From the NCBI RefSeq assembly GCF_007993935.1, contig NZ_VITY01000010.1:314331-378330 (forward strand): a stretch of DNA of 64,000 bases, read 5' to 3'. Position 1 is the first letter of the stretch, and the number at the start of each line of letters is the position of its first letter. Of this stretch, positions 1 through 7,676 are shown one piece after another. Under the pieces are notes generated by a model, which saw nothing but the letters and a program-made list of their open reading frames with translations, was not told the DNA's origin and made no database searches. The stretch is from Bradyrhizobium macuxiense (GTDB lineage Bacteria; Pseudomonadota; Alphaproteobacteria; Rhizobiales; Xanthobacteraceae). The translations under genes were made by a program, and so were the position numbers.

Positions 1-1171
1 GCTGGCCGCCGAACCGCGACGGCAGCGCGACGCGCTGGTAGCGTCCCTTGCGCGCATTGACCTCGCTCTCGACCGACGGCGTGGCCGACGCCAGCACGAT
101 CGGGATTTTGGCGATATGGGCGCGGACCACCGCCATGTCGCGCGCGTGATAATGCGCGCCGTCGTCCTGCTTGTAGGCCTGGTCGTGCTCCTCATCGACG
201 ATGATCAGCCCGAGATCGGCATAGGGCAGGAACAGCGCCGAGCGGGCGCCGACCACGACCGGCGCCTTGCCCTCCGAGATCGCCGCCCAGCTGCGCGCCC
301 GCGTGCGCGGCGTCAGCTCCGAATGCCATTCCAGCGGCCGCACGCCGAAGCGCTGCGCGAAGCGGTCGAGGAACTGGCCGGTCAGCGCGATCTCCGGCAT
401 CAGGATCAGCGTCTGCTTGCCGCGGCGGATATTCTCGGCGATCGCCTCGAAATAGACCTCGGTCTTGCCGGAACCGGTGACGCCGTCGAGCAGCGCGACG
501 TGAAAGCTGCCGCTCGCCGCCAGCGTCCGCATCACGTCGACCGCGCTGCGCTGCTCGCGCGAGAAATCCGGCTGGGCGTAGGAGGGATCTGGCGATGGCG
601 GCGCGGCCGGCGGCGGCATCGCCTCCACCGTCAGCGTGCCCTCGTCGACCAGGCCGTCGATCACGCCCGAGCTGACCCCGGCCTCCCGTGCCGCCTCCGA
701 CTTGCCGTGCAGCAAGCCGTCCGACAGCACCTCGATCAGGCGCCGGCGCGCCGGCGTCAGGCGCCGCGGCGGCTCGCCGATGAGGCGGACGCCGAGCCGC
801 GTGCGCTCCGGCCCGAGGTTTTCGCCCATCCGCAGCGTCATCCGCAGCACCATGCCGCGCGCCGACAGCGTGTAGGTGGAGACCCAGTCGACCAGCTGGC
901 GCAGCTCTGCCCTGAGCGGCGGAACATCGAGCTTCTCGCTGACGTCCTTGAGCCGGTTGTGCAGCCGCGGATCCGGCCTGGCATTCTCGGCCCACACCAC
1001 CGCGACGACTTCGCGCGGCCCGAGCGGAACAGAGATCACATCGCCCGGCGCAAGCTCCATGCCGCGCGGCACGCGGTAGGAATAGGTCTGGTTCAGCGCG
1101 ACAGGCACCAGCACGTCGACGACACGTGTCGTCGATGCGGAGGCTGGGCTGGGGCGCGTGGTGTGGTCCAT
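1..1171 (-). CDS. priA: Primosomal protein N' (PriA helicase), N-terminal part, runs off the left edge
   Basis: Superfamily 2 DNA helicase that restarts stalled replication forks. About 390 N-terminal codons are present; the family is usually 700-750 residues, so the C-terminal half lies outside the window. Visible in order: the N-terminal DNA-binding domain (about residues 12-110), a winged-helix-like stretch, Walker A GVTGSGKTEVYFEA near residue 230, the DEEH box in IIVDEEHDQAYKQDD near residue 325, then LASATPSVES. The start is the ATG at 1171. The gene is divergent from xerC, and a palindromic repeat lies just upstream. Identity is from recognised helicase motifs; the truncation is only the window edge. 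Confidence 0.93.
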   Translation of the reverse strand, partial: MDHTTRPSPASASTTRVVDVLVPVALNQTYSYRVPRGMELAPGDVISVPLGPREVVAVVWAENARPDPRLHNRLKDVSEKLDVPPLRAELRQLVDWVSTYTLSARGMVLRMTLRMGENLGPERTRLGVRLIGEPPRRLTPARRRLIEVLSDGLLHGKSEAAREAGVSSGVIDGLVDEGTLTVEAMPPPAAPPSPDPSYAQPDFSREQRSAVDVMRTLAASGSFHVALLDGVTGSGKTEVYFEAIAENIRRGKQTLILMPEIALTGQFLDRFAQRFGVRPLEWHSELTPRTRARSWAAISEGKAPVVVGARSALFLPYADLGLIIVDEEHDQAYKQDDGAHYHARDMAVVRAHIAKIPIVLASATPSVESEVNARKGRYQRVALPSRFGGQ

Positions 1172-1210
1172 CAAATCAGGGCTTTGGAGTCCGAACTTTG
1201 CACCGGGCTA

Positions 1211-1308
1211 GAGATTTGGTTCTGAATGAATCAGAACCAAATCTCCAGCTTCTTGTTTTGACGCGTTTTCTTCACGCGAACCGGCCTCCACTTCGCTCGA
1301 AAACGCTC
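1211..1308. repeat. Two-hairpin palindromic repeat, family 2
   Basis: First hairpin: a perfect 15-bp stem at 1211-1225 and 1231-1245 around a 5-nt loop. Then a short linker containing CTTCTTGTTTTGA, then a second hairpin (1260-1308) whose outer arms are CGTTTTC and GAAAACG and whose inner stem is GCGAA/TTCGC around the loop CCGGCCTCCAC. The same plan recurs at 51626 and 53688, and with another stem sequence at 3803, 11820, 24027 and 42792. It lies in the priA-xerC divergent gap. Confidence 0.85.
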
Positions 1309-1394
1309 TGTCACCGCCATGCGGTCTTAGCGATCGGTAAACGAAGGCAGTGCGATATAATCAGGAGATTAGCAGCGCCAATAGCCCTTTACAG

Positions 1395-2366
1395 ATGGCC
1401 CGGACCGATCAACCCATGCAACCGCTCGAGCTCGACTGCGCCGACACATCAGTCACGCAGGAGATGACGCGCTGGCTGTCGCATCTGCGCGCAGAGCGGC
1501 GGCTGTCGCCGAAGACACTCGAGGCCTATGCCCGCGACGTGCGGCAATGCCTGGCCTTCCTGGCCGAGCACTGGGGCGCACGCGTGACGCTTGCGGCATT
1601 CTCCGCACTCGAAGCGAGCGATGTCAGAGCGTTCATGGCGATGCGCCGCGCGGACGAGATCGGCGGACGATCGCTGATGCGGGCGCTGGCGGGGCTGCGC
1701 TCGTTCGGACGTTTCCTGGAACGCGAAGGCAAGGGCAAGGTCGGCGCGCTCTCGGCGATCCGCGCGCCCAAGGTGGCGAAGAGCCTGCCGAAGCCGATCC
1801 ACATGGAAGCGGCGAAGCGCTTCGCCGACGCCGACGAGCGCGCCGGCGAGGAGCGCGAGACTTGGATCCTGGTGCGCGACGCCGCCGTGATGGCGCTCCT
1901 CTATGGTTCGGGCCTGCGCATCTCGGAAGCGCTGGGGTTGAAGCGCCGCGACGTGCCGAAGCCGGGCGAAGGCGACGTGCTGGTCGTGACCGGCAAGGGC
2001 AACAAGACCCGCATGGTGCCGGTGCTGCAAAACGTGCTGCAATTGATCGCGGACTATGCGGCGATCTGCCCGCACCAGCTCAGCCCGACCGGACCGATGT
2101 TCGTCGGTGCGCGCGGCGGCCCGCTAAGCCCGCGCATCATCCAGCTCACCATGGAGCGGCTGCGCGGCGCGCTCGGCCTGCCCGACAGCGCAACGCCGCA
2201 TGCGTTGCGGCATTCTTTCGCCACCCATCTGCTGAGCCGCGGCGGCGACCTGCGCGCGATCCAGGAATTGCTGGGCCACGCGTCGCTGTCGACCACGCAG
2301 ATCTACACCGGCATCGACAGCGAGCGCCTGCTCGAAGTCTACCGCTCCGCGCACCCGCGCGGCTGA
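1395..2366 (+). CDS. xerC: Tyrosine recombinase XerC
   Basis: Site-specific recombinase of the XerC/XerD pair that resolves chromosome dimers at dif during division. About 323 residues, the usual size. The N-terminal SAM-like core-binding domain (about residues 20-110) is followed by the catalytic domain with Arg in YGSGLRISEAL (near 175), Lys in TGKGNKTRMVP (near 200), HALRHSFATHL (near 270), His in LLGHASLSTTQ and the nucleophile Tyr in QIYTGI (near 304). I chose the ATG at 1395; an in-frame GTG at 1350 would add 15 residues but has a poorly spaced GAAGG. The next-to-priA position and absence of phage genes point to the housekeeping recombinase, not a phage integrase. Confidence 0.9.
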   Translation: MARTDQPMQPLELDCADTSVTQEMTRWLSHLRAERRLSPKTLEAYARDVRQCLAFLAEHWGARVTLAAFSALEASDVRAFMAMRRADEIGGRSLMRALAGLRSFGRFLEREGKGKVGALSAIRAPKVAKSLPKPIHMEAAKRFADADERAGEERETWILVRDAAVMALLYGSGLRISEALGLKRRDVPKPGEGDVLVVTGKGNKTRMVPVLQNVLQLIADYAAICPHQLSPTGPMFVGARGGPLSPRIIQLTMERLRGALGLPDSATPHALRHSFATHLLSRGGDLRAIQELLGHASLSTTQIYTGIDSERLLEVYRSAHPRG

Positions 2367-2511
2367 ACGGCCGGATCCGAGTCCAGATAAGACGCCGGAT
2401 TTGGCTCGCCGTCATGCTGCGTTCATCTTCATACGGCTAACCACAAGCTGCCGCCCCTTGCCTTGTGCACCGCATTCGGCAATCGTGGCACAGTCTCATC
2501 GGAGGGGAATC

Positions 2512-3102
2512 ATGAGCGCACACGAAAGTATGGAGCACGCGGAGCATGCCGAGCATGCGTCGACCGAAAACAGGAAGATTGCGCTCCTGATCGCCGTGAT
2601 CGCACTGTGCCTGGCGCTGTCGGAAACGCTCGGCAAGGGCGCCCAGACCGAATCGATCAGCAAGAACGTCGAAGCCTCCAACCTCTGGGCCTTCTTCCAG
2701 GCCAAGAGCATCCGCCGCACCGCGGTGCAGACCGCGGCCGAACAGGGCAAGCTGAACCTCGCGACCACCACCGACGAGGCGGCCAAGGCCGCGCTGCAGA
2801 AACAGATCGACGACTGGCAGAAGACCGCGGCGCGCTATCGCTCGGAGCCGGACACCGGCGAGGGTTCGGAGCAGCTCTCCGAACGCGCCAAGCACGCCGA
2901 GCATGAGCGCGACGAGGCGACGGCGAAATATCATCACTTCGAGCTTGCCTCCGCCGCCTTCCAGATCGCCATCGTACTGGCGTCCGCGACCATCATCACC
3001 GGCATCGCCGCGCTGGCCTGGGTGTCGGGCCTCGTGACGCTCGCCGGCGTCGCGATGACGCTGCTCGGCCTGTTCCAGCCGCACCTGCTGCCTCTGCATT
3101 GA
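2512..3102 (+). CDS. DUF4337-type membrane protein
   Basis: A 196-residue inner-membrane protein of unknown function. It begins with a His/Glu-rich cytoplasmic stretch (EHAEHAEHAS), then a membrane segment (IALLIAVIALCLALSETLG, about residues 21-40), a long helical charged middle rich in Lys/Glu/Ala, and two C-terminal membrane segments (about 145-195). This is the plan of the DUF4337 family as I know it. The ATG at 2512 is preceded by GGAGGGG at ideal distance, so longer starts upstream are unlikely. It stands alone on the plus strand, followed by a palindromic repeat. Confidence 0.8.
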   Translation: MSAHESMEHAEHAEHASTENRKIALLIAVIALCLALSETLGKGAQTESISKNVEASNLWAFFQAKSIRRTAVQTAAEQGKLNLATTTDEAAKAALQKQIDDWQKTAARYRSEPDTGEGSEQLSERAKHAEHERDEATAKYHHFELASAAFQIAIVLASATIITGIAALAWVSGLVTLAGVAMTLLGLFQPHLLPLH

Positions 3103-3129
3103 GAGAGCTGGCGGGCACCCCACTATCTC

Positions 3130-3234
3130 CGTCATCCTGAGGAGCCGCGTAGCGGCGTCTCGAAGGATGCACGGCCCCGCTCGTGGCCGTCGACCCTTCG
3201 AGACGCGCGCCTTGCGCGCTTCTCAGGGTGACGG
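3130..3234. repeat. Palindromic intergenic repeat (GTCATCCTGAG type)
   Basis: Outer arms GTCATCCTGAG and CTCAGGGTGAC face each other, and internal arms CGTCTCGAAGG and CCTTCGAGACG form a second pair. This is a REP-like element of the kind common in Bradyrhizobium intergenic regions. Only one copy was noticed in this window. Confidence 0.8.
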
Positions 3235-3249
3235 GGCACAAGGCGTTGC

Positions 3250-3789
3250 CTAGAGCACCTTGCTGGTCTGATGCACGCTTTTGCGGAAGCGCGCGATCAG
3301 GCGCAGCGTGCGCGCGGCCCAGCCCTCGCCGTCGCCGCTGATCATCTCGCGGATGCGCTGCTTGATCGGCTCGACCAGCGCGGTGGCCTTGGCGCGCAGC
3401 GCCATGATGAAATTATAGAGCGCCTCGAACCAGGGCATCTCCAAAAGCTTCGACCGCGTCACGTCGAACACGAATGCCGTGACGCCGACGCCGAGGAATT
3501 TGGCGAACAGGATCAGCGAGACTGCGCTGAACCAATATTGGTTCGCCAGCAGCCAGAGCCCGACCAGCTTGAGCGGAAACAGCGGGATCAGCGGCACGAC
3601 GAAGACGATCAGCGTCATCGCCGGCGACAGCGAATCGACCCGGTCGGCAAGCCATTGCTTGAGTGCACGGAGCGGGATCCAGGCGACCACCCGGGCCACG
3701 ATCGGCTCGAGGTGGTCCCACAGCCAAGCCTCGATCAGGAAGATGATCGCAAGCAGGACCCAGAACGGCTGAAGCAGGCGGCGCAACAT
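3250..3789 (-). CDS. Conserved hypothetical membrane protein
   Basis: 179 residues, function not recognised. There is an N-terminal hydrophobic segment (PFWVLLAIIFLIEAWLW, about residues 8-24), then a central pair of hydrophobic segments (about 57-110, with LIVFVVPLIPLFPLKLVGLW and WFSAVSLILFAKFLGVGVTA), and a basic C-terminal tail (about 130-179) with RAKATALVEPIKQRIRE that should be cytoplasmic. It lies between two palindromic repeats. Codon use looks like its neighbours. The ATG at 3789 is the only good start. Confidence 0.75.
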   Translation of the reverse strand: MLRRLLQPFWVLLAIIFLIEAWLWDHLEPIVARVVAWIPLRALKQWLADRVDSLSPAMTLIVFVVPLIPLFPLKLVGLWLLANQYWFSAVSLILFAKFLGVGVTAFVFDVTRSKLLEMPWFEALYNFIMALRAKATALVEPIKQRIREMISGDGEGWAARTLRLIARFRKSVHQTSKVL

Positions 3790-3802
3790 CCCTACGATCC
3801 TA

Positions 3803-3900
3803 AAGCGCGATGAGACCGAATTGAATCATCGCGCTTCAGCTCCTTGTTTGAGCATGATCTTCTCGGAAAACCGCTTCACACTTTTCCAGGATCATGCTCC
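3803..3900. repeat. Two-hairpin palindromic repeat, family 1
   Basis: First hairpin: arms AAGCGCGATGA (3803-3813) and TCATCGCGCTT (3826-3836). Linker with CTCCTTGTTTGA, then a second hairpin with arms GAGCATGATC and GATCATGCTC and inner stem GGAAAA/TTTTCC around loop CCGCTTCACAC. This is the fullest family 1 copy. It lies between the membrane-protein start and the lpdA stop. Confidence 0.88.
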
Positions 3901-3928
3901 AGCCCGGCTCGCGCCGGACGTTCGATCA

Positions 3929-5329
3929 TCACATATGGATGGCGCGCTTGCCCACCGCAAGCGCAGCTTCCTTGATCGCCTCCGAGCGGGTCGGATGTGC
4001 GTGGCAGGTCCGGGCCAGATCCTCGGCCGAACCGCCGAATTCCATCAGCACGCAGGCTTCGTGGATCATTTCGCCGGCCTCGATGCCGACAATGTGGACG
4101 CCGAGCACCCGGTCCGTCTTCGCATCTGCGAGAACCTTCACGAAGCCGTCGGTGGTCTGATTGACCTTGGAGCGACCGTTCGCGGTGAACGGGAATTTGC
4201 CGACGGTATAGGCGACGCCGGCCTGCTTGAGGTCTTCCTCGGTCTTGCCGACCGACGACACTTCCGGCGTGGTATACACAACACCTGGGATGACGTCGTA
4301 GTTCACATGGCCAGCCTGGCCCGCGATGATCTCGGCGCAGGCAACGCCCTCGTCTTCCGCCTTGTGCGCAAGCATCGGCCCGGCGACGACGTCGCCGATC
4401 GCGTAGATGCCCTTCACAGAGGTCGAGAAGTGCGCGTCGATCTCGACGCGACCGCGATTGTCGAGCGCAACGCCAGCTTCCTTCAGCCCGAGGCCATCGG
4501 TGTAGGGCACGCGGCCGATGCACACCAGCACGACGTCGGCCTCGATGGTCTCGGCGGCGCCGCCGGCGGCCGGCTCGACCTTGGCCTGCAGCGTCTTGCC
4601 CGAGGTATCGACCGAAGTGACCTTGGCGCCGAGCCTGAAGGCAAAACCCTGCTTTTCGAGGATACGCTGGAATTGCTTCGCCACCTCGCCGTCCATGCCG
4701 GGCAGGATGCGGTCGAGGAATTCCACCACGGTGACCTTGGCGCCGAGACGATTCCAGACCGAGCCGAGCTCGAGCCCGATCACGCCGGCGCCGACGATCA
4801 GCAGGCTGCCGGGCACCTTCTCCAGCGACAACGCGCCGGTCGACGACACGATGCGCTTCTCGTCGATGTCGATGCCCTTCAGCCGCGCGATGTCGGAGCC
4901 GGTGGCGATCACGATGTTCTTGGTCTCGACGGTCTCGGACTTGCCGTCACCGGAGACTTCGACCTTGCCGGCACCGAGGATCTTGCCGGTGCCCTTGAGC
5001 ACGTCGATCTTGTTCTTCTTCATCAGGAACTCGACGCCCTTGACGTTGCCGTCGATGCCCTGCTGCTTGAAGTTCATCATCGCGGGCAGGTCGAGCTTCG
5101 GCGCCGGGACGCTGACGCCCATCTTGGCGAAGGAGTGCCCGGCTTCCTCGAACATCTCGGAGGCGTGCAGCAGCGCCTTTGACGGCATGCAGCCGACATT
5201 GAGGCAGGTGCCGCCCAGCGTCGCATTCTTCTCGACGACGGCAACCTTCATGCCGAGTTGCGCCGCGCGAATCGCGCAGACGTAGCCGCCGGGGCCGGTG
5301 CCGATGACGACGAGATCGTAAGAAGCCAT
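3929..5329 (-). CDS. lpdA: Dihydrolipoyl dehydrogenase (E3)
   Basis: FAD flavoprotein that reoxidises the lipoyl group of 2-oxo acid dehydrogenase complexes using NAD+. 466 residues, full length. FAD-binding GTGPGG at residues 10-15, the redox disulfide Cys42/Cys47 in GGTCLNVGCMPSK, an NAD-binding region with IVGAGVIGLELG (about 180-195), AIGDV (about 310) and the C-terminal dimer interface with HAHPTRSEA, whose His is the catalytic base. It is the last gene of the minus-strand mdh-suc cluster, so it most likely serves the 2-oxoglutarate dehydrogenase complex with sucA and sucB. Confidence 0.95.
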   Translation of the reverse strand: MASYDLVVIGTGPGGYVCAIRAAQLGMKVAVVEKNATLGGTCLNVGCMPSKALLHASEMFEEAGHSFAKMGVSVPAPKLDLPAMMNFKQQGIDGNVKGVEFLMKKNKIDVLKGTGKILGAGKVEVSGDGKSETVETKNIVIATGSDIARLKGIDIDEKRIVSSTGALSLEKVPGSLLIVGAGVIGLELGSVWNRLGAKVTVVEFLDRILPGMDGEVAKQFQRILEKQGFAFRLGAKVTSVDTSGKTLQAKVEPAAGGAAETIEADVVLVCIGRVPYTDGLGLKEAGVALDNRGRVEIDAHFSTSVKGIYAIGDVVAGPMLAHKAEDEGVACAEIIAGQAGHVNYDVIPGVVYTTPEVSSVGKTEEDLKQAGVAYTVGKFPFTANGRSKVNQTTDGFVKVLADAKTDRVLGVHIVGIEAGEMIHEACVLMEFGGSAEDLARTCHAHPTRSEAIKEAALAVGKRAIHM

Positions 5330-5415
5330 GATGGAAGGTCCTGTAGCTAAATTCTGTGACAGTTGGGCGGGTCCGAACTGATCGGCAGATCGGGACCCGC
5401 TTCTGGATTTGTGTT

Positions 5416-6165
5416 CTAGCGACCGCCCGACACGTCGAGGATCGCGCTGGTGACGTAGGACGCCTCGTCCGAGATCAGCCAGACGATGGCGTTGGCGATT
5501 TCATCCGCGGTGCCGACGCGCTTCATCGGCACCATATGGGCGAGCCGGTGCGCGCGATCGGGCTCGCCGCCCGCGGCATGAATGTCGGTGTCGATCAGGC
5601 CGGGCCGGATGCCAGCGACGCGGATGCCTTCATTCGCGACCTCGTAGCCGAGGCCGATCGTGAAGGAATCGATCGCGCCCTTGGAGGCGGCATAGTCGAC
5701 ATAGGTGTTGGGCGCGCCGAGCTTCGCCGCGACCGAAGAGAGGTTGACGATGACGCCGCCCTTGCCGCCGTGCTTGGTCGACATCCGCTTCACCGCCTCG
5801 CGCGCGCACAGGATGCTGCCGGTGACGTTGACCGCCATCATCTGCTGGATGCGCTCGGCCGACATCTCGTCGACGCGAACACCGCTCTTGCCGACGATGC
5901 CGGCATTGTTGACCAGCGCGCCGAGCGTGCCGAAGCCATCGGCCGCCTTGAACAGCGCCAGGATGTCCTGCTCGCTGCCGACGTCGCACTTCACCGCGAT
6001 CGCCTTGCCGTTCCTGGCCTCGATCGCGGCGACGACCTCATTGGCCGCAGCCTGGTTCGTGGCGTAGCCGACGACGACGCGATAGCCGCGCGCGGCAGCT
6101 GCAAGCGCGGTGGCGCGGCCGATGCCGCGGCTGCCGCCGGTGATGACAACGACCTTGTCCGTCAC
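5416..6165 (-). CDS. SDR family NAD(P)-dependent oxidoreductase
   Basis: Classical short-chain dehydrogenase of about 249 residues. Cofactor-binding TGGSRGIG at residues 9-16, NNAG near 88, catalytic Ser in VNLSSVAA (about 140) and YxxxK in DYAASKGA (about 156). I chose the GTG at 6165 (MTDKVVVITGG) because GGGGA precedes it; a TTG four codons upstream is the other choice. It sits between sucB and lpdA in the same orientation, so it is probably co-transcribed, but the substrate cannot be read from the sequence. It is not a known part of the 2-oxoglutarate dehydrogenase complex. Confidence 0.85.
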   Translation of the reverse strand: MTDKVVVITGGSRGIGRATALAAAARGYRVVVGYATNQAAANEVVAAIEARNGKAIAVKCDVGSEQDILALFKAADGFGTLGALVNNAGIVGKSGVRVDEMSAERIQQMMAVNVTGSILCAREAVKRMSTKHGGKGGVIVNLSSVAAKLGAPNTYVDYAASKGAIDSFTIGLGYEVANEGIRVAGIRPGLIDTDIHAAGGEPDRAHRLAHMVPMKRVGTADEIANAIVWLISDEASYVTSAILDVSGGR

Positions 6166-6237
6166 ATTGATCCCCAAAGGTAAGCACCCAACGAATCGCG
6201 GCGCCCGATCCGATCGGACGCCGCGCGCGATATGACC

Positions 6238-7488
6238 TTACAGGTCCAGCACCAGGCGGGCCGGATCCTCCAGGCTCTCCTTGACGCGCACCAGGAAGGT
6301 GACCGCTTCCTTGCCGTCGATGACGCGGTGATCGTAGGACAGCGCCAAGTACATCATCGGGCGCACCTCGATCTTGCCGCCGACCACCATCGGCCGCTCC
6401 TGGATCTTGTGCATGCCGAGGATGCCGGACTGCGGCGCATTGAGGATCGGCGTCGACATCAGCGAGCCGTAGATGCCGCCATTGGTGATGGTGAAGGTGC
6501 CGCCCTGCATCTCGTCGATCTTGAGCTGGCCGTCGCGGGCACGGCGGCCGTAATCGGCGATCGACTTCTCGATTTCGGCGATCGACTTGTGATCGCAATC
6601 GCGCACCACAGGCACCACCAGGCCGCGGTCGGTGCCGACCGCAACGCCGATGTGGTAGTAGTTCTTGTAGATCAGGTCAGAACCGTCGATCTCGGCGTTG
6701 ACGGCCGGAATGTCCTTCAGCCCCTGCACCACCGCCTTGGTGAAGAAGCCCATGAAGCCGAGCTTCGAGCCGTGCTTCTTCTCGAACGTATCCTTGTAGA
6801 GCGCGCGCAGCTTCATCACCTCGGTCATGTCGACCTCGTTGAAGGTCGTCAGCATCGCGGCGGTGTTCTGCACGTCCTTGAGGCGGCGCGCGATGGTCTG
6901 GCGCAGCCGGGTCATCTTGACGCGCTCCTCGCGCGCGGCGTCGTCCGCCGGCGACGGCGCACGAACCTGCACGGCGGCGGCCGGCTGGTTGACCGGGGTC
7001 GGCGCCGAGGCGGCCTTCTCGATCGCGGCCAGCATGTCGCCCTTGGTGACGCGGCCGTCCTTGCCGGAGCCCGGAACGGTGGAGGCGTCGACGCCGCTTT
7101 CGGCGGAGAGCTTGCGTACCGAGGGCGCGAGCGGCGCATCCGCCGGCGGCACCTTGGGCGCAGCCGGGGCCGCTGCGGGAGCGGCGGCAGGCGCGGGCGC
7201 TGCGGCCTTGGCGGGAGCGGCGGCTGCGGCAGCGGGCTTGGCCGCGGCGACAGCACCGTCATTGATCTGGCCGAGCAGCGCGCCGACGGCGACGGTCTCG
7301 CCGTCCTTGGCGATGATCTCGCCGAGCGTGCCGGCGACCGGCGCGGGCACCTCGATAGTGACCTTGTCGGTTTCCAGCTCAACCAACGGCTCGTCCACCG
7401 CAACAGCCTCACCGGCCTTCTTGAACCAGCGGCCGATCGTGGCCTCGGTTACGGATTCGCCGAGCGTTGGAACGCGAATTTCAGTCAT
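6238..7488 (-). CDS. sucB: 2-oxoglutarate dehydrogenase E2, dihydrolipoyl succinyltransferase
   Basis: Transfers succinyl groups from the E1 active site to CoA by a swinging lipoyl arm. 416 residues. N-terminal lipoyl domain with the modified Lys in ETDKVTIEVPAP (near 43), an Ala/Pro-rich flexible linker (about 80-120), the peripheral subunit-binding domain (APSVRKLSAESGVD onward, about 125-160), another linker, then the catalytic domain ending in SYDHRVIDGKEAV with the catalytic His and Asp. The start MTEIRVPTLGES at 7488 has GAGGA upstream; longer forms reading into the sucA side are unlikely. It follows sucA by about 190 bp. Confidence 0.95.
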   Translation of the reverse strand: MTEIRVPTLGESVTEATIGRWFKKAGEAVAVDEPLVELETDKVTIEVPAPVAGTLGEIIAKDGETVAVGALLGQINDGAVAAAKPAAAAAAPAKAAAPAPAAAPAAAPAAPKVPPADAPLAPSVRKLSAESGVDASTVPGSGKDGRVTKGDMLAAIEKAASAPTPVNQPAAAVQVRAPSPADDAAREERVKMTRLRQTIARRLKDVQNTAAMLTTFNEVDMTEVMKLRALYKDTFEKKHGSKLGFMGFFTKAVVQGLKDIPAVNAEIDGSDLIYKNYYHIGVAVGTDRGLVVPVVRDCDHKSIAEIEKSIADYGRRARDGQLKIDEMQGGTFTITNGGIYGSLMSTPILNAPQSGILGMHKIQERPMVVGGKIEVRPMMYLALSYDHRVIDGKEAVTFLVRVKESLEDPARLVLDL

Positions 7489-7676
7489 GGTCTTTTTCCT
7501 CGATAACCTTGCGGTCGCAAAATCTGCGTTCGTAAAACTTCTCTGCCAGCATCCGCCAAAGCGAACGACCCGGTACTCCGTGACGACAGCGCTTGTGCTG
7601 GATGACGCGGGATACCGGGTGCCCCGCTCCAGTGCGCAATTGCGCACAAGGCAGGGCATGGTGTTGGTGAAGGTCG
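7489..7676. other. sucA-sucB spacer with palindromes
   Basis: No gene is visible. It contains the perfect palindrome GTGCGCAATTGCGCAC and a decayed inverted repeat (ACCCGGTA facing TACCGGGT) resembling worn palindromic repeats elsewhere in the window. It lies inside what should be a single transcript. Confidence 0.5.

Noticed and set aside
116..1225. A plus-strand frame across the left edge
   Set aside because: It opposes the clear PriA helicase motifs on the minus strand and has mirror-like composition.
1395..2366. Phage or island integrase
   Set aside because: The tyrosine recombinase has XerC features and housekeeping neighbours; there is no att site, tRNA or phage gene nearby.
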